DNA of 64,000 nt from Luteitalea sp. TBR-22 (GTDB lineage: Bacteria; Acidobacteriota; Vicinamibacteria; Vicinamibacterales; Vicinamibacteraceae), in contig NZ_AP024452.1 in assembly GCF_016865485.1 (NCBI RefSeq), positions 4,548,501 through 4,612,500 on the forward strand, given 5' to 3'. The notes under the pieces were generated by a model. It worked only from the letters and a program-made list of their open reading frames with translations. It was not told the origin of the DNA and made no database searches. Each line of letters starts with the position of its first letter. The first letter of the stretch is position 1. Of the stretch, positions 63,382 to 64,000 are shown piece by piece. The translations under genes were made by a program, and so were the position numbers.

Positions 63382-64000
63382 ATGTCCGACGTCCGCTTCA
63401 CCCGCTCGATCGACAAGGCCCACCTCGCCCGCCTGAAGGCGGCGCGGGAGGAGGCCGACGCTGCGTACAACGCGGCGCTGTCGGCGCTCGACGCGGCGCT
63501 GCCCGCAGTGCCGGAGATGCCGCACCCGGCCGCACCGGCCGACGAGGCACAGGTCACCACGCTCAACGAGCGCTACGCGGTGCTTTCGGCGGCTCCCGTC
63601 GTCGGCGGCCTGAAGGGCCTGCTGCTCAAGCCGGTGCTCGCCGTGGTGGCCCCCTACCTCGCGCGGCAGGAGGCGTTCAACGCGGCGCTGGTCGATCACG
63701 TCAATCGGAACGTCGCGGCGGAGCGGTCGGTGCGCGAGAGCCAGGCCGCGCTGATCGAGACGCTGCGCATCGAACTGGAGCGGCTCGCCACCTTCCACTC
63801 CGCGCTCATCGTCTACCTGCAGCAGCTCACGCCGTACGTCGACACCAAGGACTACGAGTTCGACGGGTTGGCCATGCGGCGGCTCGAGGACGTCGGCGAG
63901 GCCGTCGACACGCTGCACCACCGGACCGTCGGCCCTGGCGGCGCGATCAGCGGGGTGGGCGACGAGTTGAACAAGCGCCTCGAGCGGCTGGCCGTGCACG
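63382..64000 (+). CDS. Hypothetical protein, N-terminal part (runs off the window)
   Basis: At least 206 residues, open to the right edge. The ATG at 63382 is 11 bases after the thiG stop. The N-terminal 90 residues are alanine-rich helices (HLARLKAAREEADAAYNAALSALDAA). A hydrophobic segment follows (KGLLLKPVLAVVAPYLARQEAFN), then a helical region (AALIETLRIELERLATFHSALIVYLQQLTPYVDTKDYEFDGLAMRRLEDVGEAV). Such N-terminal coils precede methyltransferase or glycosyltransferase domains in other proteins, but that part is outside the window. I do not assign a function. Confidence 0.75.
   Translation, partial: MSDVRFTRSIDKAHLARLKAAREEADAAYNAALSALDAALPAVPEMPHPAAPADEAQVTTLNERYAVLSAAPVVGGLKGLLLKPVLAVVAPYLARQEAFNAALVDHVNRNVAAERSVRESQAALIETLRIELERLATFHSALIVYLQQLTPYVDTKDYEFDGLAMRRLEDVGEAVDTLHHRTVGPGGAISGVGDELNKRLERLAVH

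Overview
This is a GC-rich bacterial chromosomal window dominated by housekeeping genes. The organism is diderm: it carries ADP-heptose and LPS-core genes and a type I NADH dehydrogenase. I infer an Acidobacteriota-like member, perhaps of the Vicinamibacteria, from the high GC, frequent GTG starts and overall gene content. No rRNA gene is present to prove this.

Layout. 1-15.7 kb (minus strand): the ancient transcription/translation block tRNA-Thr, Tyr, Gly, Thr, tuf, rpmG, tRNA-Trp, secE, nusG, rplK, rplA, rplJ, rplL, rpoB, rpoC, preceded by rlmB and gltX. 17.4-28.5 kb: a small secreted SnoaL-like protein, a fused ispDF, a large membrane protein, a B3/4-domain protein, plsC, a PIN-TRAM membrane protein, radA, a four-helix-bundle gene inside a repeat-bounded segment, alr and dnaB. 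28.6-36.4 kb: rplI, rpsR, rpsF, pth, rplY, prs, tRNA-Gln, ispE, a lipoprotein and a TPR protein. 36.5-39.8 kb (plus): heptosyltransferase, O-antigen ligase/polymerase and heptose-7-phosphate kinase. 39.9-45.7 kb: purH, a cold-shock gene with its own promoter, two uncharacterised genes, selA and rfbB. 45.7-58.1 kb (minus): nuoABC-gmhA-nuoDEFHJKLMN, with no nuoG or nuoI in the cluster. 58.5-64 kb: a glycosyltransferase, a cupin protein, thiS, a membrane protein, thiG and the start of an unidentified gene.

How it fits together. The first block builds the transcription and translation machinery. ispDF and ispE supply the MEP isoprenoid pathway. gmhA, the heptose kinase and the heptosyltransferase form most of a heptose-to-LPS route. 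nuo supplies the proton-pumping dehydrogenase, and thiS/thiG belong to thiamine thiazole synthesis.

The least ordinary content is between and inside genes. Short-period tandem repeats occur with units of 7 bp (GGGCACC, GGGCCTT, GGGAGTC, GGGCTCA) and 8 bp (AATTTCAG, AATTTGAR). The 8-bp type is often arranged as facing arms. One pair of near-identical inverted 23-bp arms encloses a four-helix-bundle gene and supplies the end of alr. A 7-bp type has entered a glycosyltransferase gene in frame. One 7-bp array just upstream of gltX has a 42-bp higher-order period.
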